The notes under the pieces are model-generated. The model searched no databases. It saw only the letters and a program-made list of their open reading frames with translations, and was not told where the DNA came from. The position numbers were made by a program, and so were the translations under genes. A stretch of DNA of 64,000 nt from Phlebopus portentosus (taxonomy: Eukaryota; Basidiomycota; Agaricomycetes; Boletales; Boletinellaceae). Below, in pieces: positions 1 to 10,158 of the stretch (position 1 is the stretch's first letter; each line of letters begins with the position of its first letter). The stretch lies in assembly GCA_037892935.1 (NCBI GenBank), contig JAYXKI010000007.1, positions 1,984,001 through 2,048,000 of the forward strand, in the 5' to 3' direction.

Positions 1-1
1 A

Positions 2-1687
2 GATTTGGAGAACTCTACTCACGCTCTAGAAAATGCATCCAATCACACGCCGTCTAGTTTATTTACGCGCTTAAAGGCAGCACAGCGATGGTTGGTCCTG
101 GCGCGAATGTATGATCATCGCACCACACTTAACGCCTACAGGTCCGCTACCTCTCTCCTTCAACACATCTTATCAATCAGACCCAATCTATCCTCGCAAC
201 ACATTCTCTTACGTAGCAGTCATCGTTATCAGCCACTGACATTAGACGCGGCCTCTTTCGCCATAAACAAAGGCAATTTCACTGAAGCTATCGAGCTTCT
301 TGAACAGGGGAGAGCACTGCTTTGGTCTCAGTTACATGGTATCAGGATGCCCCTTGATCAACTTTCGGAAAGAGACAAAGCGCTCGCTGATAGATTTCGG
401 GATTGTAGCCGTCGCCTTGAAGCATTCATGACATCGATGGAGCCGCACATACCTCATACGAACATCAATGAAAGCTCTACGATGCCAGACAAACCTTCGG
501 TCGACGAGGTACTGTCACGCATCCGACGGCTTTTGGAGGAACAAGAAGCAATAGTTGCTAGAATTCGACGCTTGCCGGGATTTGAAAACTTTCTAGGGGT
601 CGTGCCTTTCGAGGTATTGCAGGAAGCAGCCTCAGAGGGACCAATCATCGTGATAAACCATTGCGAGTTCCGATCCGATGCACTCATTGTTCTTTCTCGG
701 AAAGAGTCGCCATGCGTTTGCGTTCCGCTAGATAAAGGCTGGTATTTGGAAGCCTTCGATCTGTGTAATGAGCTCCTACGCGTCCGCCGAGATCGCGGTG
801 TCTACTCTGCCAAGTATGACGAGTCGCTCCGACGAGTTATGAAAGTGGTGTGGGACAGGGTTGTTTCCAATGTTGTTGGTAAACTCAAAGAACTCGGTAT
901 CAATGAGGGGCGTATTTGGTGGTGCCTAACTTCAGTATTACCCGCGCTTCCTTTCCACGCAGCGGGACCTTACGAGAGTCCAGGGGGCAGCATGAAATAC
1001 CTGATGGACGACTATATCTCATCATACACACCATCTCTAAAGTCACTCATAAACGCTCGTACCGGCGCCCAATGTGGAAGTCACAGGCTCCTCTTTGTCG
1101 GTGACACAAAACTGCCCGCAGCCAGCAAGGAGAGAGATATCATCCGAAGGTATAAAAACATCGATAAATTTCTCCTCGATGATCGTGCAACTCCAGACTC
1201 TGTGCTAAAATGGCTTCAGAAGGTGCAGTGGGTGCATTTTGCCTGCCATGGGATTCTGAAGCGGGAACCCTTCGCTTCTTCGTTGAAACTTCGTGGAGGA
1301 AGACTGACTCTTCTCGATATTGCTCGGCTTCATCTTCCAAATGCGGAGTTTGCCTTCCTTTCGGCTTGTCATACTGCGGAACAAGGCCCCACCTTTGCGC
1401 TCAATGAATCACTTCATTTGGCAGCAGCAATCCAATTTTGCGGGTTCCGAAGTGCCGTCGGTACGATGTGGCAGCTACTTGATCGAGACGGTCCTTTCCT
1501 TGCTGGAGTGGTTTATGCACAAATGATGGCTCAACTGGGAGATGACGAATTCAGATTCAAGAAGGCGGCGGCGGCGGTTCGCGAAGCTGCGTTGAGGCTG
1601 AGAGATCGGAAAGACGAAGGTCCAGATGGATACAAAACGGACATGATGGTAGAGAGGTGGGTTAACCTGGTGCACATAGGCGCTTGA
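2..1687 (+). CDS. CHAT-domain (caspase-fold) protein, 5' end outside window
   Basis: The frame is open from the first bases, and the nearest start-like codon (position 5) is TTG, so the true start is upstream; about 560 codons are visible. Residues ~80-200 are alpha-helical, with a repeat-like NKGNFTEAIELLEQGRALLW segment typical of the TPR-like helices that precede CHAT domains in Agaricomycetes. The CHAT domain covers roughly residues 305-530. It carries HFACHG (His ~415) and SACHTA (Cys ~455), the expected His/Cys catalytic pair of the caspase/separase fold, followed by GFRSAVGTMWQL. Seen: both motifs intact and no internal stop. Known: fungal TPR-CHAT proteins form large families with presumed peptidase activity, some within NLR-like proteins. 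Inferred: a cytosolic peptidase or signalling protein; substrate unknown. Confidence 0.85.
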   Translation, partial: DLENSTHALENASNHTPSSLFTRLKAAQRWLVLARMYDHRTTLNAYRSATSLLQHILSIRPNLSSQHILLRSSHRYQPLTLDAASFAINKGNFTEAIELLEQGRALLWSQLHGIRMPLDQLSERDKALADRFRDCSRRLEAFMTSMEPHIPHTNINESSTMPDKPSVDEVLSRIRRLLEEQEAIVARIRRLPGFENFLGVVPFEVLQEAASEGPIIVINHCEFRSDALIVLSRKESPCVCVPLDKGWYLEAFDLCNELLRVRRDRGVYSAKYDESLRRVMKVVWDRVVSNVVGKLKELGINEGRIWWCLTSVLPALPFHAAGPYESPGGSMKYLMDDYISSYTPSLKSLINARTGAQCGSHRLLFVGDTKLPAASKERDIIRRYKNIDKFLLDDRATPDSVLKWLQKVQWVHFACHGILKREPFASSLKLRGGRLTLLDIARLHLPNAEFAFLSACHTAEQGPTFALNESLHLAAAIQFCGFRSAVGTMWQLLDRDGPFLAGVVYAQMMAQLGDDEFRFKKAAAAVREAALRLRDRKDEGPDGYKTDMMVERWVNLVHIGA

Positions 1688-2279
1688 CAGATTCGAACTT
1701 TTATGTTATGATATTCGCATATCGTCCTTCCCAAGGTATGTATGTATATGCTAGAAGGGACTCGGAATAGAAAAGCATTATCTCATTCACGCAAGCGTCT
1801 CTACAGCAGAAGATAGTAGGCAAAGAGCGTCATGTTGTCTTCGAACCTAGTAGTGGGTAGCCTATACCTAGGAAACGTCAGATCTGTCCGTTGATCGGAA
1901 TACTTTGTCAACAGCATTTTCTGCACGAGCTTCAACTTGGATGAGAATACCTCACAGTCGTTTATAAGAATGATTTTGCGATTTTGCTACGCAGTCCTTG
2001 CCACGGGCTTGCCCTCAGTTGATCATTCAGCTGCGACTCGGAGTACCTCTCGAAGGAAAAGCTTAATCTTGCATCACTTTTACTATATCCTATGAACATC
2101 AATCTTTCCAGCCAATGAGCTTCGTTCACTCTTCTCAACGACCCTCTCTCCAGTAGGTTCGAACACTGCATGCCTGTGTACCTTCACAACAGGACATTTT
2201 TATTCACCCCAGAACTTAAAGTATGACTATGAGGATGTAGATTGTCTAATATGACTTCATTTTCGATCGAATTCAAAAA
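1688..2279. other. Intergenic spacer, no gene seen
   Basis: Between the stop of the CHAT gene and the start of the tandem hydrophobin duplication I see only short frames with no recognisable product. It must hold the 3' untranslated region of the CHAT gene. Confidence 0.5.
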
Positions 2280-2551
2280 ACTCATCAGGACATGAGGCAA
2301 TCTCAAAAGGTTAATATATAGCAGAAATTTGCTTCAGTCAACCAAGAATAAGGGGCGTTGTGAAACGATGAGAGACAAAAGACGAGTATGCAATTATCAC
2401 GGTCTCTCATAATGAACATACCAAAAAGAAGGAACGTCGGCAGCGCATGCAAATATGTGCTTCGGTACAGAAAGTCGACCCATCATACGAAATAGTTCTA
2501 CAGAAGAGGATCGACCTGTTGGCAGTTGATACCAATATCTTGACTCTACGT

Positions 2552-3077
2552 TTATGGTCGTGCCAAATTCTTATCATTCAAGGACTTGATATGACGAAGT
2601 GAACTACATACCGGAACAACAAGGGTGCAACAGAGCGTGGATTCTGTGCAACCGAGACCCAAGACCTAAATTACCCAAACATCGAGATCCATGTCATATG
2701 CATAGTGAAAGCCCAAAGACAAACGGTTTCGTGGCAGTCAAAAGCTATCAGGGTACCCAGGCCGGGGAGAGGAATGCCCAGATCATCGAGTATGGGCGTA
2801 AGGATACCAGAGACCGCGGAGAACTAGCGCAAATAATCAAGTACTCATTAAACAGATAAAAATGTAGGGAGAAAACAAATAAACTAACAGGCTCGAATTC
2901 CTGACAGCACTGAACCGGCTGTAGCATCAATGTGCATTCGAGTGGAGAAATCCCGGACTGCCTCGGAGCCAACTCCACTGTGGCATCAGGTACTGAGGAG
3001 GAAACGACCGAGGCGTAAGCAGCACTGTTTGCAATAGCGAGTAACGCAACAGAAGCGACGAGGGAAGGAGGGCGCAT
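2552..3077 (-). CDS. Class I hydrophobin, copy 1 (intron-containing)
   Basis: Secreted, small, cysteine-patterned protein expected to self-assemble at hypha-air interfaces. Exon 1 is 2889-3077: ATG, hydrophobic signal peptide about 22 residues ending AYA, then C48-x8-CC. Intron 1 starts GTTAGT; exon 2 is 2725-2823 (33 codons, contains GIPLPGLGTLIAFDC). Intron 2 starts GTTTGT; exon 3 is 2612-2665 (18 codons, GLGCTESTLCC). Spacings C-x8-CC-x34-C-x8-C-x5-CC fit class I. The last cysteine is uncertain. Reading straight through the next GTATGT gives a Cys 6 residues later and a stop at 2552; removing a third intron gives other short ends without a convincing Cys. Copy 2 has identical exon lengths. 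A TATA-like CATAAAAG lies about 60 bases upstream of the ATG. Confidence 0.82.
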
Positions 3078-3130
3078 ATTTCGGAACTAGGAGGGGTCAA
3101 GTCCGCTCATCGGGAAAAGGAGTTCATGGG

Positions 3131-3138
3131 ACTTTTAT
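3131..3138 (-). promoter_or_regulatory. TATA-like box of hydrophobin copy 1
   Basis: On the minus strand this reads CATAAAAG, about 55-60 bases before the ATG at 3077. Copy 2 has a better TATA-like element at a similar distance, so position is conserved between the duplicates. Confidence 0.45.
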
Positions 3139-4040
3139 GAATTCGTAGCTCGAGCTTCGGAGCACATGAACTGTCGAAGTACCTCGACTGAACGACGATC
3201 CTTTCCAAAGAGGTGAATCGCGGTGAATCTTCCGTGATCAGTAATAGCCAAAGTAGGGCAAATGCAGAAGCTATGAATCGGCTAAAGTGCTTTGCTGTGA
3301 GCTTCCTTGTCTGTTTTGTGGTCGGGGCTTCCCAGGGTCGAATAGCCGGACTGGCCGGATGTCACTTCGATCACTAATTCTTCCATCAACTATAATATGT
3401 TAAATTATATCAGGCACGTATTCAGGTGACTGTAGAGCTGAAGTTTTTTCTTGTTGTATTCCCTGGAAAGCTTGGACGACCGACGAGTAATTGAGGGTCG
3501 GGCTTGAAGAAATGAAGATCAACCAGGTTTCAAGCATAAACAAACCATTTGATTTGTACCTCTCAGATATTACCGGCCCGGTCGAAGAGTCGGACATTAT
3601 ACAGACACTTTATGGAATGGTGCCTTGGGCCTGTGCTTTTTCACAGAAGTTGTGATTTGCCGCTTGCGTCGGTTACCATAGATTTCTGTTCTCGCAAAGT
3701 CCCAACTTGCTGTGCCTAGTAACTTTTACTTTACTTTCCATATGTTCACGTTGTATACCTGGAATGAATCCCACTGAGAAGATGCAGTGTACCATGACAA
3801 AGCATAGTAAAATTGGAGACGACCCGGAGCGAGGTTTCAGCGGGTGCTGATTACATGGACATTCAGAGAACGGCATGCCTGTCCACAAGAACAGGGGACG
3901 CAAATCTCGGATAGCAGGAGGGAACAGGAGTCTGTAAGCAAGTGATAGTGCTCACACGCAAGGGTGATGGCTGAGAGAGACATGGCTTTTGAGTGCAGCA
4001 TTGTCACATGACCGTGTTCACTGTTCACCTTCACCAATGA

Positions 4041-4219
4041 GGACGTCGACAGTGTTGACTCAACGATTGGAACACTGCATTTTCTTATATGAAGTCCGAG
4101 GCAGCCTTAGGCGATATGGCTGCATGATGGCTCAATGGTTGTGCCGACTGAGAGAGAGAAACTACACTCGAACAATATATCCCCGGTCGTCCATTCGCAA
4201 AGTTTAGGGCTCCGATCGT
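4041..4219. other. Junction between the two duplication units
   Basis: Short spacer between unit 1 and unit 2 of the tandem duplication; no gene or RNA seen. Confidence 0.4.
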
Positions 4220-4486
4220 GTACTGTTTGCGAGGATTAGAAGTGAGATACATACGATTCATATGCGATATACCGCGGAGCCTGAGTTTCGAAACATAGTC
4301 GTGACGGATTGATCCCAAGATGTGCTTAATGTTTTGCGCCCAGGACGGAATCGTAATCAGGAAGGACTTTCGGAAACACTTGCAAATACGCGGTTCTGTA
4401 CAGAAAGTTCATCTATCATACAGAAGACGTTCCTACACAAGAGAATTAACTGGCTCGCAGTCGACACCGATGTTCGCACTCTGTGC

Positions 4487-5016
4487 TTAACGCCACACCA
4501 GTTGAGCATCATCAGGGACTTGATGCGACGTTAACAGATCACATACCGGTATAACAGTTGTGCAACAGAGTGTAGATTCTGTACAGCCAAGGCCCAATAT
4601 CTAAATCATCAAAATATCGAGATTTATGTCATGTACCATATATACTGGAAGCCGAATGACAAACAGTAGAGCTGCAATCGAGAGCTACCAGAGTGCCCAG
4701 ATCGGGAAGAGGGAGACCCAGAACATCAAGTATGGGCTCAATGATACTAGCGAGCGCTGTGAGCTATGGAGAGTGGAGGAAAGTATGTCAACAGACGCAT
4801 GAAATATATAGAGCAAAAATAACTAACAAGTCCGAGTGTCTGACAGCACTCAACCTGTGATCCTTGCAATATACATCCCAGGGCAGAGGTTCCGGATTGC
4901 CTCGGGGCCAATTCCACCGTGGCGTTCGGAGCAGGGGAGGAAATGACTGAGGCGTGAGTAGCACTGTTTGCAGTGGCGAGTAACGCAACAGAAACAATGA
5001 GGGAAGAATGGCGCAT
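4487..5016 (-). CDS. Class I hydrophobin, copy 2 (intron-containing)
   Basis: Paralogue of the gene at 2552-3077, with the same architecture to the base. Exon 1 is 4828-5016 (63 codons, signal peptide, C48-x8-CC), exon 2 is 4665-4763 (33 codons, LPLPDLGTLVALDC), exon 3 is 4547-4600 (18 codons, GLGCTESTLCC). Intron donors are GTTAGT, GTTTGT and possibly GTATGT. Protein identity to copy 1 is high in exons and low in introns, so both copies appear to have evolved under coding constraint. As in copy 1, reading through GTATGT supplies an eighth Cys six residues after CC, followed by a stop at 4487, 19 codons on in both copies; a third intron with another ending cannot be excluded. Confidence 0.82.
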
Positions 5017-5078
5017 ACTCGGGGTACCAGGAGAGAAATCAAGTCTGCTAGCCGAGAAAAGGAAGAGCTCACGAAGCT

Positions 5079-5086
5079 CTTATACG
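5079..5086 (-). promoter_or_regulatory. TATA box of hydrophobin copy 2
   Basis: Minus strand reads GTATAAGA about 65 bases upstream of the ATG at 5016, in the place matching the TATA-like element of copy 1. Confidence 0.55.
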
Positions 5087-6000
5087 CGATACAGGTTGTG
5101 GAAGGAATGCCAAGGAGGGGAACTTCGGGGCTCATAAATAGAGGATGCGCCTCGACGGAACGACGATCGCTTTGAAAGAGGCAAATCGCAGTGAATTGTC
5201 CAGATGATCACGAGTAGCCAAATACCCAAAGCGAGCTTAGCTTGCACGGGAGATGATCAGGTAAAGTGCTTTGCTGTGAGGTTCCTTGTCTGTTTGTGGT
5301 CTCGGTCTCCCACCCAGGATTGAATAGCCGGTCCCGGTCCAGCCGGATACCACCTTGAACGACGGAGGCACTAATTCTTCCATCAATCATGACGTGTCAA
5401 GCTATACATGTCAGGCACGCATACGGGTGACGTGACAATACGGCTGAAAGTCCCTGGCCGCATCCCAGTGAAAGCTGGGATGCTCGATGAGTGGCTACGA
5501 ATCGGATTTGAGAGACGAGGATTAACCAAATTTCAAGGCTGGAACAAGCAAAGTGTATTTCTCAGATTTTTCGTTCTGGTTGAGGGGCTGGAAGATTTAC
5601 GGACATTTAATTGTATGATTCCTTGGGACTTGGCATAGCAACTATGGCTTGCGTCGATTAACACTGTTTACGCGAAGCCTTGACTTGCCGCGCTCAGAAA
5701 TATCAATCGCGCTTCACAGATATTCGCACTACATACCCGGCATGAGTATTACTGAGAGGTAAAGTTTGAGACCGAGTCTCGGCAGGCCGATCTCACGCGG
5801 GGTTCCGATGTGATGTTATAAATATGTACGTATATTCGGAGGAAGTATAGGCTGTGCTCGAGATATGGGATCCGGATGGAGGATGCAAGTCTCGGGGAAT
5901 GCGGGCAAGCGATGGTGTTCATACGCGACGGTCGGTCGATGGGTGGTGATGGCCCGAGAGAGACGCGAGCAGTGTTGTCACATGACCGTGTTCATCACAC

Positions 6001-6572
6001 GAGGCCGATGTTGATCTGATCTGTGCAAAAAATACAAGAGCCGTCAGGAGTGGTATTGGCCCAGTCCACCGCACCGCATCTTGTTCTCTCTTCATCCTTT
6101 TTGTTGGCCTTTTTGTTGAATATTCTGTACGTTCTTGTTTTCTTCTGCGATACATATTACGCCTTTCCATCTTTCTCTCAATTGTTTGGTGCGAATTGGG
6201 CCCGGGGCCGTCGCAGGTTGGCCTCAAGCTGGCCTCGGTGCGTCCTATTTCAGTGTGCGCATCATCGGTGGGCGGCGATCGCGGCACGCCCTGTCTTTTT
6301 CCTCGGTGCGTCTTTCCTCCCCAGTTCTCATTCTACAATCTCTTTGATTGACGGCACACGACCCGTAGGCGCCTCGAGTTGAACGCATCTCAACGCTTCG
6401 TCCTACCCCATACGGTTGTTTGTCCGGTTAGAACGGTGAAAGCTGTCTTTTGGGTGGACCACGGAGCTGCTCGTATCCGGCGAAATAAAATCCGTACCGA
6501 ACAACACTGTGAAGCGTCCTACGTTCTCTTACGGGTTCGCACTAAACATCCGAGTTGCACACCTCTTTTGCT
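6001..6572 (+). promoter_or_regulatory. Upstream region of the coiled-coil protein gene
   Basis: No convincing gene. The plus strand has pyrimidine-rich stretches (about 6068-6200, many TTCTC/TTTTTG runs) of the kind seen upstream of many fungal genes. It probably holds promoter and 5' untranslated leader for the gene starting at 6573. An open frame here (6023-6382) lacks any recognisable motif. Confidence 0.4.
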
Positions 6573-8883
6573 ATGCCTTCCTTGCTTTGTCGCTTTCGTT
6601 TCAGGAGCAATTCGACCTCCAGAGCTCTGAAAACTGTGCAGGGATCAAATGATACTGATGGGAAGGGCAACGGCAATGCCGTGCGCGTCGCTAACAAAGT
6701 AGGTCACTGTATGCAACGTCGTTGAGCCTACTTTAACAATGTGAACCTGTTTTATATTCAGGGACAGAAATTATCAGTGAAACTTGCTTCCACTAACACA
6801 CGCTTACGTTCTTGGCTCTCGCTTAAACGTTCCCGCAAGCAGGGCGGACCAAATCAACCATCGGAACGCCCGCCAACGCCGACACCTCACTTAGCTCTGA
6901 TATCATTCACATCAAAAGATGCAGGACCAAGAACATTGAAGCGCGTCCGCCCTCCGTCTGTCGATACAGAAATCGTACTCGATGAGATCGTGGACGGTAA
7001 GAAGAAAGGAGACAATAAAGCAAGCAGTGCTGAATCCGACGAGGGAGGAAACGGTCTGACCAAGGATGAACGCATACAGCTTGAGAGTTACGCGAACGGA
7101 GTGCGTGGATTGATAGCGGAGCTCAAAAATGCGGACAAGGAGACGCGTTCAACGGTCAGTTCCGGAAGACATGGAGAAATGTAAAGACAGTTCGACTGAT
7201 ACCTTTCCTAGCCACCCATGACTACAGAGGATGGTACACCGCTCTCACCAATATCAGAAGCTGATGAGCTCGAAGATGTACCCGATTTACATCAAGAAAT
7301 TGCAGAGCGGACCGTTTACCGGATTCCTTCAGATGACTCAGTTACGGAACTCGACTATGGGGAGCTGCTCGACCCTTCTCAGTTTGATGATGACGAGAAA
7401 CATAGTGACGAGGATATCTCGCCGGTATGGAATCCTGATGTGACCGATTTAGTTGAATCAATGATGTCTGGTCATCGTGAGAAGAGTCTTCCTGCCATTC
7501 CGTCTGCGCCAGAACCAAATACTCTGAAAGAGGAAGGAAGAGTTGACGATGATAGCATTGAACATGAGCTGGCGCGGGACGAGGAGAGCGCCTCCGAGTC
7601 TAAGATACAGGATGAGGCCGAGACGGAAGATGATCTTGAGTACTTCTCTGCTCAGTCTATTCCTACGTCTTTAGGAGAGGTAACACCTGCGGATGAGATA
7701 ACGTCTGGGCCCGGTGAGTATTCACTGCTCCTATGTATCCTTCTGTTCGCTGATCCTCCTTTTGGTTTACGTAGGTCTTCATCTCCAGGGGCTTTCCCCT
7801 TCCACTGCTTCATCCTCAGATTCGTTCGACTTCTTCGATTCTTCTGATGACAATGAAGAGACAATTGAGGATGTAACAATGTCATCCAGAACTCCTCGTC
7901 CGTCACCACGCCGACGTCTTCCAACGCAAACGCACCCTATGTTTCGTCCGGATACGATTGACGGTCCTGCAAGTCCTGGATTGCAACGACAACGTGCGAC
8001 CACTCTTCCTGTAGGAAGGGAACGTTCTTTGCCAACACTACCTCGACTCTCGATCCTGAAGCTCGATGGAGACGAGCAGTTGACTGAAGAGGTCAAAAGC
8101 CTGGGAGAGCCTATGGTACGGCATCTTCGATTTCAACTTTGGAATACTTTTGACAAAGCAGAAACAGCGTACTGTCGCACGGCTGCAGCGCGAAAAGAGA
8201 AGGCTCGAGCAAGCATTGGCAACTGCAAACAACAAGATCGAGCAACAAGATGTAAGCCTTCATGAATTCATGAACCGATTGAGTCTAACGAACGAGGGGA
8301 AAATAATCCAGGGTTACATTGCTGCCTTGGAAGCTCAAATCTCCAAATTGCACGCCGCTTTGGTACGGTTTGCTCGGGGTGACGCACAAGCCCTGACTTC
8401 AGCGGTGAACCAGGAACATATACCAATTGTTGTTCGCGCTCCTGAAGAACCTGCTAAGACGGAAGGTAGCGTTGGACACAAGTCAAGCGCTGGGACAGCC
8501 TCAGCGACGGGCTTGATAACTCCCGATTCCTGCACTGCTTCGAAAGGCGGACTGAACACGCTTTCAACTCCACCCGCTACTCCTGATAGGCGAGCTGCAG
8601 CTGCACTGTCAGAAGGTGCTAGTGTTGGCAACGACGGGCTGGATGGGCAGGACATGGATCTATCGCGTGCGTTGAAGCCTGCTCAGGGACTCAATAGGAG
8701 GAATAGTGCCGGTGCTGCAAGTGCTTCGAGCGATTTGAGAGTTGGACGAGCTCAGGTTAGCCTCTTTCAATAAGGCGGAATACCCAGAACGTCTTTCTCA
8801 CCATATCTTGCTTGATTCTAGGTTCAGCGCAGGGAGGATCTGAGGATGTCAAGTCACTGACTGAGTCACTGCCGTTGCCATGA
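6573..8883 (+). CDS. Unrecognised acidic, Ser/Pro-rich coiled-coil protein, seven exons
   Basis: Function unknown. Exons that keep one reading frame: 6573-6698, 6762-7154, 7212-7713, 7775-8115, 8162-8251, 8312-8755 and a short last exon, for about 645-650 residues. Introns are GT-AG: 57-66 bases for most, 46 bases at 8116-8161, 60 bases at 8252-8311 (with a CTAAC branch-like site). The last intron starts at 8756; two acceptors are possible (8821, giving a stop at 8860; or 8832, giving GGSEDVKSLTE and a stop at 8883). Layout: basic Pro-rich N-terminal third, acidic middle (exon 3), Ser/Thr-Pro region, then a coiled coil (LQREKRRLEQALATANNK onward, about residues 455-515) and a low-complexity tail. 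A further exon near 8949-9041 is conceivable. Confidence 0.7.
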
Positions 8884-9677
8884 GTAACTTATTTATCGTC
8901 GTCGTATCTCATGTTGACTCTTGGAGTTGTGCGTTCGAGTTGCTTACAGGTTTTCGAGGTCTGCCATTCCCTCTATCCCTGAAACACGAGTGCTGACGCT
9001 TCCTGGCGGTATGGGCAGGGTCGGTAGAAGAGATGCTCCTTGACTTACACGTGCTCTTCCTCTTCGTAGTAGACGACGGGGTCGTTTCAATGCTGAATCG
9101 AGTGATCGGTGCCGAGGTTGACGTCAAGCTGATGCGGACTTTGTCCCTTGCTCTCCTCCGCTTATAGGTGCCGCCGAGCGGTGCCCAACACATGAGTTAT
9201 TATGATGTTCGCTATTCTTTCCGTCACAAACATGGCATTCCTGCAGTTGACCGGGCGGTGAAATCACACTGTTCCTCCTTCCTTTCTTGCTCTCCACTGC
9301 CACTTCCAACGATCTCGATCTAACTCTTGCATTTGTACTCTATCCTCTGCAGACGCACACGACTTGTTTTCATTTAATGTTATTCCCATTTCGCTTGTGA
9401 TGTTGTCCATTTTTACCCAAACACTTGGAACTAAAACGTCTTGACATGTCTTCACGACTTGATTGAACATCATCCCATGTACAGTGTATTATGGAGTACG
9501 AATATTGTATCACTAATGACCGTGATGTTGCGACGAAATACGATCGTACTGCTTGAGCAGCTTCATGCGTCATCAAACAGTCCTCTCTTCATTTTACTGT
9601 TACAAACACTATCGATGTTATTGATCCCTTCTCTACACGAATGCTGTATGTCACACTTGAGACATAATATACAGTGA
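8884..9677. other. Spacer with no confident gene
   Basis: Follows the coiled-coil gene. A Ser/Arg-rich open stretch near 8949-9041 (plus strand) could be an extra exon of that gene, but no donor/acceptor pair is convincing. Nothing else recognised. Confidence 0.35.
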
Positions 9678-9864
9678 TCATCGGGAAAGCACAACAGGGG
9701 AAAGACGATCGGAGACAACGAATCTAAGTAAGAACATCTGAGGCGAGTCATTCGCCTGTGCATCTCCAAGAAATTTGGATAGGAAATGGACATCGCGCTC
9801 CTTCATCAATAAGGCCGCAAGCTTTCACTCCAGGAATCCAGGGAAAGCCATTGAAGGCATTCAG
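9678..9864 (-). pseudogene. 3' end of split Crinkler-family kinase pseudogene
   Basis: Minus-strand reading across 9864-9741 begins LNAFNGFPW, which aligns with LNDFDGIAW near the end of the kinase at 53534-55420. After a one-base shift (near the GATGAAGGAG at about 9805) it continues MKERDVHFL, matching MKEHDCHLF there. Stops fall at 9748-9750 (first frame) and 9678-9680 (second). The missing upstream part resumes at 27697, on the far side of the copia element: the five bases 9860-9864 (TTCAG) are repeated at 27697-27701, and joining the two flanks restores the local frame. So this is one gene cut by a transposon. Confidence 0.75.
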
Positions 9865-10145
9865 TGTTGTGAGGGAGCGAACACGAATATCCGAGAGGAA
9901 AACTCTCTATTATATTATTATACAGTTTTTACAACGGTTTTATAGTACTAGTAGAATCTGAGACATGAGTCGGGATAAAACGGCGAGGAAATAGAATAGT
10001 AATACAACCAATGAATAGGATTGGTAAATAAGAATGACGAAGCGAATTCAAGAGTAAGTGAAACAATCTGAATGAATACCATATACTCATTCCCAGCAAT
10101 AAGAAATGCAATACTTCGGGACTTCGACAGTTTGACAATCCAACA
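9865..10145 (-). repeat. Copia 3' LTR
   Basis: 281 bases, TGTTG...CAACA, direct repeat of 27416-27696. Differences are C/T or A/G only (for example CACGAA versus CATGAA; AGTCGG versus AGTTGG). Confidence 0.93.
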
Positions 10146-10158
10146 CTCCCCCTCAAAG
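10146..10158 (-). promoter_or_regulatory. Copia polypurine tract
   Basis: Directly abuts the 3' LTR; the minus strand reads TTTGAGGGGGAG then TGTTGG of the LTR. Expected primer site for plus-strand DNA synthesis. Confidence 0.7.

Larger units (their letters stand above)
2280..4040. repeat. Tandem duplication, unit 1 (hydrophobin unit)
   Basis: This stretch is a diverged direct copy of about 4220-6000, offset by roughly 1.94-1.98 kb. Matches include the hydrophobin exons, the GTGATCAGTAATAGCC-like promoter segment (about 3230 versus 5200), and the far end GTCACATGACCGTGTTCA (about 4005 versus 5978). Boundaries are approximate and set by eye. Confidence 0.7.
4220..6000. repeat. Tandem duplication, unit 2 (hydrophobin unit)
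   Basis: Direct-repeat partner of about 2280-4040, containing the second hydrophobin gene, its promoter and about 0.9 kb of upstream sequence. It ends in the shared GTCACATGACCGTGTTCA block near 5978-5995. Confidence 0.7.

Noticed and set aside
6023..6382. 119-codon plus-strand frame with a hydrophobic segment upstream of the coiled-coil gene
   Set aside because: The hydrophobic run comes from a pyrimidine-rich promoter/leader tract (TTTTTG/TTCTC); no domain, no conserved start context, and it ends just before the next gene.
8909..9193. Arg/Ser/Thr-rich minus-strand frame of 94 codons
   Set aside because: Overlaps the 3' region of the coiled-coil gene, has no motif, and its composition fits antisense of a Ser/Arg-rich stretch.
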